Shown here: positions 26,001 to 33,872 of the stretch, in pieces
How the letters are laid out: each line of letters begins with the position of its first letter
How positions within the stretch are numbered: position 1 is the stretch's first letter
Source of the DNA: JADCCX01 sp031431475
Lineage (GTDB): Bacteria; Pseudomonadota; Alphaproteobacteria; Rhizobiales; Beijerinckiaceae
Assembly: GCA_031431475.1 (NCBI GenBank)
Contig: JANPDL010000036.1
Span: 196,989 to 260,988, forward strand
Direction of reading: 5' to 3'
DNA length: 64,000 nucleotides
Notes under the pieces: model-generated
Seen by the model: only the letters and a program-made list of their open reading frames with translations
Told to the model about the DNA's origin: nothing
Databases searched by the model: none
Made by a program: the position numbers and the translations under genes

Positions 26001-26501
26001 ATGAATTTTGACAATACTGCAACTGACGCCAACAGCTTGCCGAGGCTTCCATGGTCAGCCGACCATGGGGAACGAAATGTCCCGCAGCACGCTGGCAAGC
26101 CGCTCGAGACTATGCGGCGCATGAATGACCTCTATGATGCCAATCCGCTCACAATGCCTCGTCCAGAATGGCAAGCGTTGTCGATTCGCGCGCTCTACGA
26201 TCTATTTGTGCAAGCTTCAGAAAAAATGAGCATCAGCCAGGCTGCTTATGATGAAATCGAAGCGCGCCGCGAAGCACGTCTTGTGCCGGTGGATTTAGGT
26301 TTTCGCCACGAAACGGCGGCGGCCGGTGAATGGCACGACCTGAAACATACCTTAATGGACCGCAGGGCAACAACGATCAGCGATCTTAAAATTCAGGCAA
26401 AGGTAGCGCTCTATCATCACTCTTGGGAGGAAGGTGACGACAGCCTACTTCGGCAGCTTGCGGAGGATATTCTCGAGATGGGTGGCGCACAGGTGGGCTG
26501 A
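26001..26501 (+). CDS. Element-encoded protein of unknown function (166 aa)
   Basis: I do not recognise a family. The start is the ATG at 26001 with AGAGGAACGACC upstream; the frame extends a few codons further. The protein is soluble and mixed helical, with a segment MPRPEWQALSIRALYDLFVQASEKMSISQAAYDEIEARREAR that could form a helical hairpin. It lies 93 bp after int and 40 bp before the next gene, so it is probably co-transcribed with it. Confidence 0.65.
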   Translation: MNFDNTATDANSLPRLPWSADHGERNVPQHAGKPLETMRRMNDLYDANPLTMPRPEWQALSIRALYDLFVQASEKMSISQAAYDEIEARREARLVPVDLGFRHETAAAGEWHDLKHTLMDRRATTISDLKIQAKVALYHHSWEEGDDSLLRQLAEDILEMGGAQVG

Positions 26502-26541
26502 TCGGAGGCCACCGAGGCCCCTTAGAATTCCGGATTACAGA

Positions 26542-27597
26542 ATGCTCCAAAATTTCGAAATCAAAGAATTGCCGCTTGGGCTTCGGCCAAAGGGCGACCC
26601 TGCGATAATGTGGGAAGCAGCCCAAGCGGTAGCTGGCGGCAAGCGAGCACCTACAACGACGGCGGCGGCGGCGTTGGCGGCAAGCGAAATCTACAGGACG
26701 GCGGTGGCGCTCAATGTCGAAATAGAAAGCGGAAAGGTGAGCGTTGCCGCAATCACCCACCAACTTCGCGAAATTCAGCGCGCGGCCCAAAAACTGGAAA
26801 AGCTGCTCACCGACATGGATGAGGCAACAGCAGCGGTTCTCATGCGCTACCATCCAGGTATCGATGAACCAGACGTTGAAAAGCTGACCCATAGATTCCA
26901 CGTCCGGGAGGTGATGATTGATGCCCTTGATCATGACGAAACGCATTCGAAGTACGGCCAGCTATGGCGTAACGACACACCCAAAGAGCGAAGACAATTC
27001 AAAGAAGCCAAGGGGGTTGTTTTCGTCGGCGGCGACGGAGGGAAGCGAAAAATAACCGCCAAAGATTGGTTTGCCGCCGCGCCGCTCTACACGCTTTCCA
27101 AGCTGCGTCTTATGGCATCGATCAGCGCCAAGGGCTGGGAAACAGTTCATAGCAAATCGCAACCGAATAAACTCGCAGCGTCGACACCAAGAGAGAATTT
27201 TGCCGTACGTTGCCTCGATATTTTCCGATTTTTGAGCGGTTGGCGTGAGCCGAGCTCGGCCGAGACGAAAACGCCAGATTCGTTCGGCCATTTTCTGACT
27301 GCGGCCTGGCTATATGCCACCGGAAAGTCGGCACCGGAAGCAATAGAGCGGTGGATCAAGGATGCCATTGCAGAAGAGGGGCGGCAAATGGATGCGCTGC
27401 TGTCTATTATCGACTCACACCCCGACCGCGTGCGGGATCTGATCCTTAAGAATGCGGAACTCGACATCGTGTTCGGCCCACAGAACCCATACGCGCAACA
27501 TCCCGTGCGGAAGGCGCTTGAGCCCTTTCTGAGGGAAATACATGGGCCGACCTTCACCGTCGGCGCGGCTGACATGGACAAAGCCCACCGGAAATAA
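26542..27597 (+). CDS. Element-encoded protein of unknown function (351 aa)
   Basis: I do not recognise a family. The start is taken at the ATG at 26542; the frame is open upstream across the previous gene's end. The N-terminal third is Ala-rich and helical, with a likely coiled coil (ITHQLREIQRAAQKLEKLLTDMDEATAAVL). The middle is charged, and the C-terminal third is helical (FGHFLTAAWLYATGKSAPEAIERWIKDAI). In satellites, genes at this position often manipulate a helper phage or act as accessory defence genes; nothing here proves that. Confidence 0.65.
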   Translation: MLQNFEIKELPLGLRPKGDPAIMWEAAQAVAGGKRAPTTTAAAALAASEIYRTAVALNVEIESGKVSVAAITHQLREIQRAAQKLEKLLTDMDEATAAVLMRYHPGIDEPDVEKLTHRFHVREVMIDALDHDETHSKYGQLWRNDTPKERRQFKEAKGVVFVGGDGGKRKITAKDWFAAAPLYTLSKLRLMASISAKGWETVHSKSQPNKLAASTPRENFAVRCLDIFRFLSGWREPSSAETKTPDSFGHFLTAAWLYATGKSAPEAIERWIKDAIAEEGRQMDALLSIIDSHPDRVRDLILKNAELDIVFGPQNPYAQHPVRKALEPFLREIHGPTFTVGAADMDKAHRK

Positions 27598-27604
27598 CTG
27601 ACGC

Positions 27605-27622
27605 TCCGTCCAAGCCATTCAA
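27605..27622 (+). promoter_or_regulatory. Extra nonamer-like pair upstream of the AlpA-like gene
   Basis: TCCGTCCAAGCCATTCAA contains two degenerate copies of the element's GCCG(C/T)CCAA motif, 62 bp before the AlpA-like gene. It could be a regulator binding site, or a chance match. Confidence 0.3.
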
Positions 27623-27683
27623 TCCAAAATTGGTCTTAGTTCCCAAGGCGCACAATGCAGAGCGTCAGAAGGGATAAAAGAGC

Positions 27684-27914
27684 ATGTCAGATGAAACCAG
27701 CGCAAGCGACAAACGCTTGCTGAACGAGGCCGAAGCAGCCCAATCCATGGCGCTTTCAGTCCGCACGCTTCAGGCGTGGCGGGTGCGAGGCGAGGGGCCG
27801 AACTTCGTGAAGTTGGGCAGGCGCGTAGCCTATAGGCCAAGCGACCTTCAAAAATACATCGATTCTCAAGTGTTCGGTTCTACGACACAGCGCCAGCACG
27901 GAGGCGCAAGATGA
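27684..27914 (+). CDS. AlpA-like helix-turn-helix regulator/excisionase
   Basis: The 76-residue protein has a MerR/HTH_17-type winged helix: LLNEAEAAQSMALSVRTLQAWRVRGEGPNFVKLGRRVAYRPSDLQKYIDS, in which 'tLqaWR..G.gP.fvKlGrrvaYr..Dl..yi' is the AlpA/Xis pattern. Such proteins activate integrase or replication genes in satellites, or act as directionality factors. It overlaps the next gene by 4 bp (ATGA), at the head of the replication cassette. Confidence 0.85.
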   Translation: MSDETSASDKRLLNEAEAAQSMALSVRTLQAWRVRGEGPNFVKLGRRVAYRPSDLQKYIDSQVFGSTTQRQHGGAR

Positions 27915-28573
27915 GTGCTGCTGAACAGGGAAAAACTCTCGCCACCCACCTTGCCGATCCAAAGATACCAGCTGTGCGGGTGAAGAACGGAGCGGGGGAG
28001 GTCCGGCATCACGTGTGGTGTCCGTGGTGCGAGGAAATTCACAGCCACGGCAACACGAGTGGCCATCGAGTGGCGCATTGTCACCCTTGGCGCGGTTCGC
28101 CCATTGGTGGGTACGACATGGTCGTCACGCTGGAAGGTGCCCGACCGGAAGCAATCATTCCAAAATCCCCTTTCGCGGGAAGCCGGAACTTCCGCGAAAG
28201 CATCAACGATGCATCGGAGGGCATTCAGAGAATGGTGTGCGCCGCCATGCTGGGCAAGCAATGGACGGGATTGCGGCCCGGTGGTGCGTTTGAAAACGGC
28301 AAGTACAGATATGTCGTCGGTGTCGCGCCATGGGGACACCCTACCCCTTGGTACATTGGCCTTCGGAACTCCCATCATGATCTCGCCAAGGGCGATGATC
28401 TGATCAGTATGGCCGCATGGCTCTACGGCATTCCCCATGGGGTTGCTGCGGTCAGGATCGTTGAAGCCGCCACTGGCGCATGCCTAGATCAGGAAGCGGC
28501 TCTTGAATTAAGCCAGGCCATTGATTCTTGGCATGATCGTGGTTCCCCGCAGGGAACAGGGCGGAAACTATGA
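27911..28573 (+). CDS. Element protein with a Cys/His zinc-binding-like cluster
   Basis: The 220-residue product is of unknown function. It has CPWCEEIHSHG followed by H...HC (CxxC then His/Cys residues, ~37-59), which looks like a zinc ribbon. The C-terminal half has GDDLISMAAWLYGIPHGVAAVRIVEAATG. Overlaps of 4 bp at both ends place it in a translationally coupled operon with the AlpA-like and primase-like genes, which suggests a DNA-replication-associated role. Confidence 0.75.
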   Translation: MSAAEQGKTLATHLADPKIPAVRVKNGAGEVRHHVWCPWCEEIHSHGNTSGHRVAHCHPWRGSPIGGYDMVVTLEGARPEAIIPKSPFAGSRNFRESINDASEGIQRMVCAAMLGKQWTGLRPGGAFENGKYRYVVGVAPWGHPTPWYIGLRNSHHDLAKGDDLISMAAWLYGIPHGVAAVRIVEAATGACLDQEAALELSQAIDSWHDRGSPQGTGRKL

Positions 28574-28878
28574 GGGGACGCACGATAGCCTTCCACAGAA
28601 TTGCAGAGGCCGCCGCTCGCAATGCCGAAACCATCCTCGCACGCTGGCTTCATGATGGCAGGAAGCAAGGGGCGGAATGGGTAGCCAGAAACCCGAGACG
28701 CAGCGATCAGCGTACGGGTTCCTTCAAGATAAACCTCAACACTGGTCGATGGGGAGATTTCGCAACCGGAGACTGCGGCGGCGACCTCATCGCTCTCGCG
28801 TCCTTCCTTCACGGATTGAACCAGGCGGAAGCCGCTTTGGCGGTGGCCGAAATGCTGGGGGTTGACGCCTATGAATGA
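28570..28878 (+). CDS. Small primase-N-terminal-like protein
   Basis: The 102-residue protein carries a segment NPRRSDQRTGSFKINLNTGRW followed by GDFATGDCGGDLIALASFL, recognisable from the N-terminal region of phage and island primases, where it precedes a TOPRIM domain. The classic CHC2 zinc ligands are not evident. It overlaps the next gene, which starts with a TOPRIM-type domain, so the primase appears split over two coupled reading frames. Confidence 0.75.
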   Translation: MRGRTIAFHRIAEAAARNAETILARWLHDGRKQGAEWVARNPRRSDQRTGSFKINLNTGRWGDFATGDCGGDLIALASFLHGLNQAEAALAVAEMLGVDAYE

Positions 28879-31024
28879 CAACCCCTTCGCGCCCATTGGG
28901 AGCCCTAGCGGAGCCGCGCCGCGTAAGCGCGCCGCCTCCGAATGGCGATGTGTGCTCCCTGTGCCAACGGGAGCGCCCAAGCCTCCTATTGAGCATCCGA
29001 AGCTGGGCAAGCCAGCCACCCGCTGGGAGTACCGCGACGCATCCGGGCGACTGCTCGGCTTCGCATGTCGGTTCAACACGGCGGACGGGAAGCAATTCCG
29101 GCCGCTGGCTCTCTTCGAACCGCAGGCTGGCGGAAAGTCCCTCTGGCGCTGGGAGGCATGGCCAGCGCTCCGGCCGCTCTATGGCCTGGACGCGCTCGCA
29201 GCCATGCGGGATGCAACCGTGATCGTCACGGAGGGAGAGAAAGCCGCCGATGCAGCGCGACGGCTCCTGCCCACGCATGTCGCCATCACTTCGCCCAATG
29301 GATCGAAGAGCGCGGACAAGGCCGACTGGTCGCCGCTGCGGGGCCGGACGGTCAACATCTGGCCGGATGCTGATGATGCCGGGAAAGAGTACGCCGCCAA
29401 GGTCGCGGCGCTGGCCAGGAAGGCGGGTGCTGGCAGGGTTGCGGTGGCCTCGCCACCACCGGACGCGGCTGCGGGATGGGATGCAGCCGACGCTGAAACC
29501 GACGGATGGGGTACAGATAGGGCGCGCGCTTTCATCAATGCGGCGGCGCGCTGGGAGCCCAGCACAACCAGCGACCGCGAAGCGGACAAGGAAGGCGGGA
29601 GACGGCGACAGCCGCAGCGCGACGGGCTGATGGCGCTAACCACGTTCTGCGATCTTTGGCACTCACCCCGCGGCGATGCCTACGTAACCTATCCGGTGAA
29701 AGGCCATCGCGAGAATTGGCCCGTGAGATCGCAGCAATTCAAGCGATGGCTCGCGAGCCGCGCCTATGAAGAGACGGGCCTCGTTCCGGGCGCGCAAGCG
29801 CTCGAGGATACCGTGCGTGTGCTAGAGGCGCGCGCCTGCAACGAAGGCCCAAGCCGCACGCCGTGGCTTCGCGTAGGGCGATCTGGTGAAAAAGCCTATA
29901 TCGACCTCTGCGATTATCGCTGGCGCTGTGTCGAAATCACGCCCATCGGCTGGCGCGTGGTTGAAAAATCGGATGCGCCTTTCATCAGAACGCAGGCCAT
30001 GCTCCCCTTGCCGGAGCCCGAAGCCGGATACGAGATTTCAGAAGCCAGGCGATTCCTCAACGTTGCAGATGACGACAGCTTCACGCTCACGTGCTCTTGG
30101 CTGATTGCGAGCCTCACTTCGCAGGGGCCGTATCCGATCCTCGTTGTAAACGGTGAACAGGGAAGCGGCAAAAGCACATTCAGCAGGGCAGTGCGCAGCC
30201 TGGTGGACCCCAACGAAGCACCAATTCGCAGCGCACCCAAGGATGAGCGGGATCTGATCATCGCAGCCGTCAACGCGCACGTTATTGGAATGGATAACCT
30301 CTCGAGAGTTGAGCCATCACTCGCGGACGGATTGTGCAGGCTATCAACGGGCGGTGGATTTGCCACACGCGCACTGCATACAGACGGTGACGAATTTATC
30401 TGGCAGGGACAGCGCCCGATCATCTTGAACGGCATTCCACAATTGACTGATCGGCCTGACTTGGCAGAACGATCAATAACGATCAGACTTCGGGCAATTC
30501 CTGACATTGAGCGACGACCAGAATCGGAGTTCTGGCAGGATTGGGAGAACGCCAGGCCGCGCTTGCTGGGCTCGTTGCTTGATGCCTTTGCACGAGGGCT
30601 GAAAGACTTTCCGGATATGATTTCGGATTGGCATCCCCGCATGGCCGATTTTGCGAAGTGGTCAATGGCGTGCGAGCCAGGCTTTGGCTGGGAAGTTGGA
30701 ACCTTCAAAGTGGCTTACACTGCGAACAGGACCGCAGTTGCAGATGCATCCTTTGAGGCTGATCCGGTAGCTAACGCAGTAGTTGGCATGCTCGCAAGTC
30801 CTGCGGTGCAGGGCCGCTGGGAGGGAAGTGCGGCCGATCTGCTTGCATCGATTGCAGATTTCGCCACGGATGCCGTGAAGCGGTCTAGGCGGTGGCCGCA
30901 ATCACCACAAGCCGTTGGCAATGCGCTTGATCGGGCGGCTCCACTTCTTCGGGGGCGCTCTGTCGAGTTCGAAAGGCACAAGAGCGGCGTCCGGACCATC
31001 ACGCTTTGGAGGAAGGGGGAGTAG
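28871..31024 (+). CDS. TOPRIM primase-helicase (Rep) of the element
   Basis: The 717-residue protein has an N-terminal TOPRIM-like domain (TVIVTEGEKAADAARRL, ~117-133; NIWPDADDAGKEYA with the DxD acidic pair) and a C-terminal P-loop ATPase (VVNGEQGSGKSTFSRAV, ~425-441; Walker B-like HVIGMDNLS) of the phage/satellite replicative helicase type. The start is the ATG at 28871; a TTG at 28862 is also possible. It overlaps the previous gene by 8 bp. It would let the element replicate after excision. Confidence 0.88.
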   Translation: MNDNPFAPIGSPSGAAPRKRAASEWRCVLPVPTGAPKPPIEHPKLGKPATRWEYRDASGRLLGFACRFNTADGKQFRPLALFEPQAGGKSLWRWEAWPALRPLYGLDALAAMRDATVIVTEGEKAADAARRLLPTHVAITSPNGSKSADKADWSPLRGRTVNIWPDADDAGKEYAAKVAALARKAGAGRVAVASPPPDAAAGWDAADAETDGWGTDRARAFINAAARWEPSTTSDREADKEGGRRRQPQRDGLMALTTFCDLWHSPRGDAYVTYPVKGHRENWPVRSQQFKRWLASRAYEETGLVPGAQALEDTVRVLEARACNEGPSRTPWLRVGRSGEKAYIDLCDYRWRCVEITPIGWRVVEKSDAPFIRTQAMLPLPEPEAGYEISEARRFLNVADDDSFTLTCSWLIASLTSQGPYPILVVNGEQGSGKSTFSRAVRSLVDPNEAPIRSAPKDERDLIIAAVNAHVIGMDNLSRVEPSLADGLCRLSTGGGFATRALHTDGDEFIWQGQRPIILNGIPQLTDRPDLAERSITIRLRAIPDIERRPESEFWQDWENARPRLLGSLLDAFARGLKDFPDMISDWHPRMADFAKWSMACEPGFGWEVGTFKVAYTANRTAVADASFEADPVANAVVGMLASPAVQGRWEGSAADLLASIADFATDAVKRSRRWPQSPQAVGNALDRAAPLLRGRSVEFERHKSGVRTITLWRKGE

Positions 31025-31843
31025 TCGCCGCTCGCACCCGGCGCCCAGCGACTGCGGCAACTTGCTGGGCGTGGTATTCCCATCGTCGCGAGAGTCTTCT
31101 TGCAAATGCCTCGCATGTGCAAGAGTGGTTGTGCGACGCTGGGATACCATCGAAGGCTCAGAAATAGCCATTGCAAGGGAAGGCGTCGGTTTGCGGCCCT
31201 TTTAGGCACGCGAAGCTTCATCCTCAGCACGTGCTTATTCCATTGGTTGACGTTCATCATCCTTGTGTTGTGTTGCCGTTCAAAGTGGTAGGAAAAACAG
31301 CAGATAATTTCACGCCCGGACCCTGTGCGCCCATTTCCCGACACATTGACCGGGGCGGCCCATGTCAACCTATTTCAACGATCTATGACGATGCCAGGGT
31401 AACGCGGGTATTCCCGCCAGCGACTCACCGAAAAAATGAGTGGATCGTCAACCCTCCCAAATAATTTGCTTGCCTTCCCCCCCCCGGACCCCCGCCCCTA
31501 CCGCATTGGTTTTGCGCTGGGGAGGACCCGCGAATTGATGAAGCTGTGCCATATGGGCGGCATTGGGCGGCAATGGACAACTCGCGACCTCGACTATGCT
31601 CTTGATTTCTTTGCTGTAAGGACGGCTTGGGCGGCTTGGGCGGCATCATCTTCTTTTAGAAAACAAAGAGAGACCTTCGGTCGTGTGCGGACAAGGTGAG
31701 GGCAAGCAGGAAAAAGGGGCAGGGGGACCGCAGTACGAGATGATTTTGATCCACAATTTGACCCTGAAGCTTACAAAATGCTTACAAGAATTTTTTACTG
31801 AACAGATGCGAGGGAAATATTACCTCTAAGTCATTGAAAAGAT
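31025..31843. other. Non-coding, structured right end of the element
   Basis: These 819 bp lack a convincing gene. Directly after rep are nested inverted repeats: CGCCCAGC/GCTGGGCG (31042-31049 / 31064-31071), GGTATTCCCA/TGGGATACC (31073-31082 / 31140-31148), and between these last a near-perfect 25-bp palindrome CTTGCAAATGC-CTC-GCATGTGCAAG (31099-31123). A C9 tract lies at 31477-31485 and nonamers at 31553-31571 and 31618-31644. A replication origin, a small RNA or an operator region are all possible. Confidence 0.5.
31618..31644 (-). promoter_or_regulatory. Right nonamer triplet, candidate integrase arm sites
   Basis: AAGGACGGC, TTGGGCGGC and TTGGGCGGC are three tandem 9-mers, the reverse complement of the left triplet motif, ending 199 bp before the attR core. 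A further pair, ATGGGCGGC and TTGGGCGGC, lies at 31553-31571. Confidence 0.55.
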
Positions 31844-31893
31844 TGGTGGGTGATGAAGGATTCGAACCTTCGACCTGGAGATTAAGAGTCTCT
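31844..31893. repeat. attR, 50-bp repeat within intact tRNA-Lys
   Basis: This copy is identical to attL (24287-24336). The repeat begins exactly at the encoded CCA end of the tRNA and runs past the anticodon, so the integrated element restores a complete tRNA here. Confidence 0.92.
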
Positions 31894-31919
31894 CGCTCTA
31901 CCAACTGAGCTAATCACCC
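31844..31919 (-). tRNA. tRNA-Lys (anticodon CTT)
   Basis: The 76-nt gene folds as a cloverleaf: acceptor GGGTGAT/ATCACCC, D-arm GCTC-AGTTGGTA-GAGC, anticodon loop CTCTTAA with CTT (plus-strand 31884-31886), T-arm GAAGG-TTCGAAT-CCTTC, discriminator A and encoded CCA. The outermost anticodon-stem pair (27:43) is an A-C mismatch. It is the integration site of the adjacent element. Confidence 0.95.
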
Positions 31920-32139
31920 GATCCGGATCGAACTATTTTCATACCCGAATTATCAAGCGAGCCGAAGCCCGCCTGAGACGATTGGGCAGTTAGCACCGTG
32001 GTGGGGGGCTGTCCAGTGGAATGTCATAGGCAAAACAGCAGGCAAACTTGCAGTGCTTTTTTCCGTTTCTGCAAAGAATTGGCTATCCTAAAACTTGCAA
32101 TCCGCTATTCTGTCGCAACTAAATCTATCGGGGCTGAGA

Positions 32140-32523
32140 ATGTCGTTTTCAAACAATGTTGCGGTTTTTGCCGTGGCTATATCTATTGCCGGTTGTGCAA
32201 GTCGGGCAGAGAATATTTCCGCAGCGTATGTGTCACCTTTGCAATATCAGAATTATAATTGCGCCCAACTGGGTGAAGAAGCATCAAGGCTCGCATCGCG
32301 TGCTGCACAGGTCGCAGGAGTTCAGGACAGCAAGGCCACGAATGATGCCGTCGCCACAGGAGTTGGTGTGATCATTTTTTGGCCAGCCCTGCTGTTGATC
32401 AAGGGTGATTCAACAACTGCTGCCGAACTTGCCCGCCTCAAGGGTGAAATGGAAGCTATCGAGCGCATCGCCATCGAGAAGAAGTGCAATATCCGCTTTC
32501 AGCAAAAACCCGCCACCACGTGA
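32140..32523 (+). CDS. Small lipoprotein of unknown function
   Basis: The 127-residue protein begins MSFSNNVAVFAVAISIAGC, a lipoprotein signal with lipobox IAGC (Cys at residue 19). A second hydrophobic stretch (VGVIIFWPALLLI) and a C-terminal helix (AAELARLKGEMEAIERIAIEKK) follow. It resembles short lipoproteins of the 'metal ABC transporter-like/YgdI' size class, but I cannot name a family. The frame is open 15 codons upstream; the ATG at 32140 directly precedes the signal. Confidence 0.75.
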   Translation: MSFSNNVAVFAVAISIAGCASRAENISAAYVSPLQYQNYNCAQLGEEASRLASRAAQVAGVQDSKATNDAVATGVGVIIFWPALLLIKGDSTTAAELARLKGEMEAIERIAIEKKCNIRFQQKPATT

Positions 32524-32533
32524 CTTTTTACCC

Positions 32534-33751
32534 TCAGAGCACTTTTAACTCCACCACAATCGGACAATGATCCGACGCCTTGGGCCGGTCCCAGCCGACA
32601 CGCGGATAGCGGGAGCCTGTGTATCGCGTGGCGCGATACGGCTGTCCTTCCCGGATCAACACCGGCTTAACGCCCGCATTGGACGCCGCCACGGCGGGGG
32701 AGACGATGATGTGGTCGAGCTGGCTGTAGACATCGTCGCGGGCGAAATAGCTGGTCCAGCGGTCTGTCGGATCGCTGATCCACTGGCAAACGTCGATGCC
32801 GAAGGGCGGTGCGCCGTCGAGCAGGTCCGTTAGCGCACTCTTCGCGGGCTGGCCCGAAACGAGGTCGGGCATCACGGTTGAGCCATCCACCTCGGCATAG
32901 TCGTTCATGTCGCCGCAGACCGCCCAGCTGGCCTTTGCAGGGTCAGGAAAGCGCGACTGAATGATGTGCCGCACCGCCATCACCTCGGCGCGGCGCAGCG
33001 GATATGTGAATTCGCGGTAGGGCGGGTTCGCCTTGAGATGGCAGATGAAGACCGTGAAAGGTCGCCCCACCACATCCACCACCACTTCCAGGCAGTCGCG
33101 CCGGAAGATGCGGTCGTTGGGTGAGGGCCTTGGCATTCCGCGCGCGCGGCCGCGATCCTCCCATTCCTGTTGCAGGAGCTTCTCCACCCTGTCATTCCAG
33201 CTTCCCGGTACATCGGCAAAGGTGACATGGGCGTGGGAGGAGATCGTGGTGACGGGGAGTTTCGACAGAAATCCCACATCGATGCCGCGCCCGTCATTAC
33301 CCTCGACGACACGGTAATACCGGTAGAAATGGCGGGATTCGGCCTCGGCGCGGACGAGTTCCAGCTGGCTGCGCAGCCATTTCGGGCCGGCCTCGCCGCG
33401 TGATGCTGCCTCGATCGAAAGGGCAGGCAGCTTTGCCTTGATATCCTGTGCAACCCGCGCATTCAGAGTCTTGTGGATGTACTCGTCCCGGAACAAGCGC
33501 AGCGAGGCCTCGTTCTCCAGTTCCTGCAGGCAGATGAAATCGGCGTTGGTGTCGATGAGGGCTTGCGCCGTCAGCTGTCGCTCGTCATCGGAGAGCGCCG
33601 CCTCGACGGCGCGGCGCACCTGCCTTGCCTCTGCCTCATCATCGAAGACAAACATGCCAAAGCGCCGGTCGCTGGCGCGGCTGCCGTTGATCTCGGGCGG
33701 CCGAGAAAACAGGTTCTCGATATTGAAGGTGGCGAGGCGGAAGGAGGGCAT
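32534..33751 (-). CDS. Endonuclease/exonuclease/phosphatase (EEP) family hydrolase
   Basis: The 405-residue protein has the DNase I-like EEP motifs in order: ATFNIENLF, ICLQELEN (metal-binding Glu), GIDVGFLSK, FICHLKA, VCGDMNDY and SDHCPIVVEL (catalytic Asp-His). It starts at the ATG at 33751 after AAGGAGGG. No signal peptide is evident. Substrate (nucleic acid, phosphoinositide or other phosphodiester) cannot be told from sequence. Confidence 0.88.
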   Translation of the reverse strand: MPSFRLATFNIENLFSRPPEINGSRASDRRFGMFVFDDEAEARQVRRAVEAALSDDERQLTAQALIDTNADFICLQELENEASLRLFRDEYIHKTLNARVAQDIKAKLPALSIEAASRGEAGPKWLRSQLELVRAEAESRHFYRYYRVVEGNDGRGIDVGFLSKLPVTTISSHAHVTFADVPGSWNDRVEKLLQQEWEDRGRARGMPRPSPNDRIFRRDCLEVVVDVVGRPFTVFICHLKANPPYREFTYPLRRAEVMAVRHIIQSRFPDPAKASWAVCGDMNDYAEVDGSTVMPDLVSGQPAKSALTDLLDGAPPFGIDVCQWISDPTDRWTSYFARDDVYSQLDHIIVSPAVAASNAGVKPVLIREGQPYRATRYTGSRYPRVGWDRPKASDHCPIVVELKVL

Positions 33752-33872
33752 GGAAAATTCCCCAGAAGCAGACAAGCAAGGTGGACAAGACACTATTTCG
33801 GGTTACCTTCGGCTTCATTGGTCACCTGAGCAAGCCATCGTGTTGCGCTGAAATCTTTTCGGGGAGTGCCGA

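Larger units (their letters stand above)
24287..31893 (+). mobile_element. Integrative element in tRNA-Lys, satellite-like (PICI-like) island
   Basis: The two 50-bp att copies are 7,557 bp apart. Between them all supported genes run rightward: tyrosine integrase, two unknown genes, AlpA-like regulator, zinc-binding protein, small primase-like protein and a TOPRIM-helicase. No capsid, portal, terminase, lysis or conjugation gene is visible. Size and content match phage satellites of the PICI type (int, alpA, pri-rep), or a small self-replicating island; that assignment is inference. The last ~820 bp before attR are non-coding and structured. Confidence 0.85.

Noticed and set aside
31477..31485. 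C9 homopolymer as a phase-variation tract
   Set aside because: It is not inside a supported gene or between promoter elements of one.
31436..31699. 87-codon frame near the right end of the element
   Set aside because: No ribosome site, crosses the C9 tract and the nonamer repeats, and its AWAAWAA stretch is simply the translated repeat.
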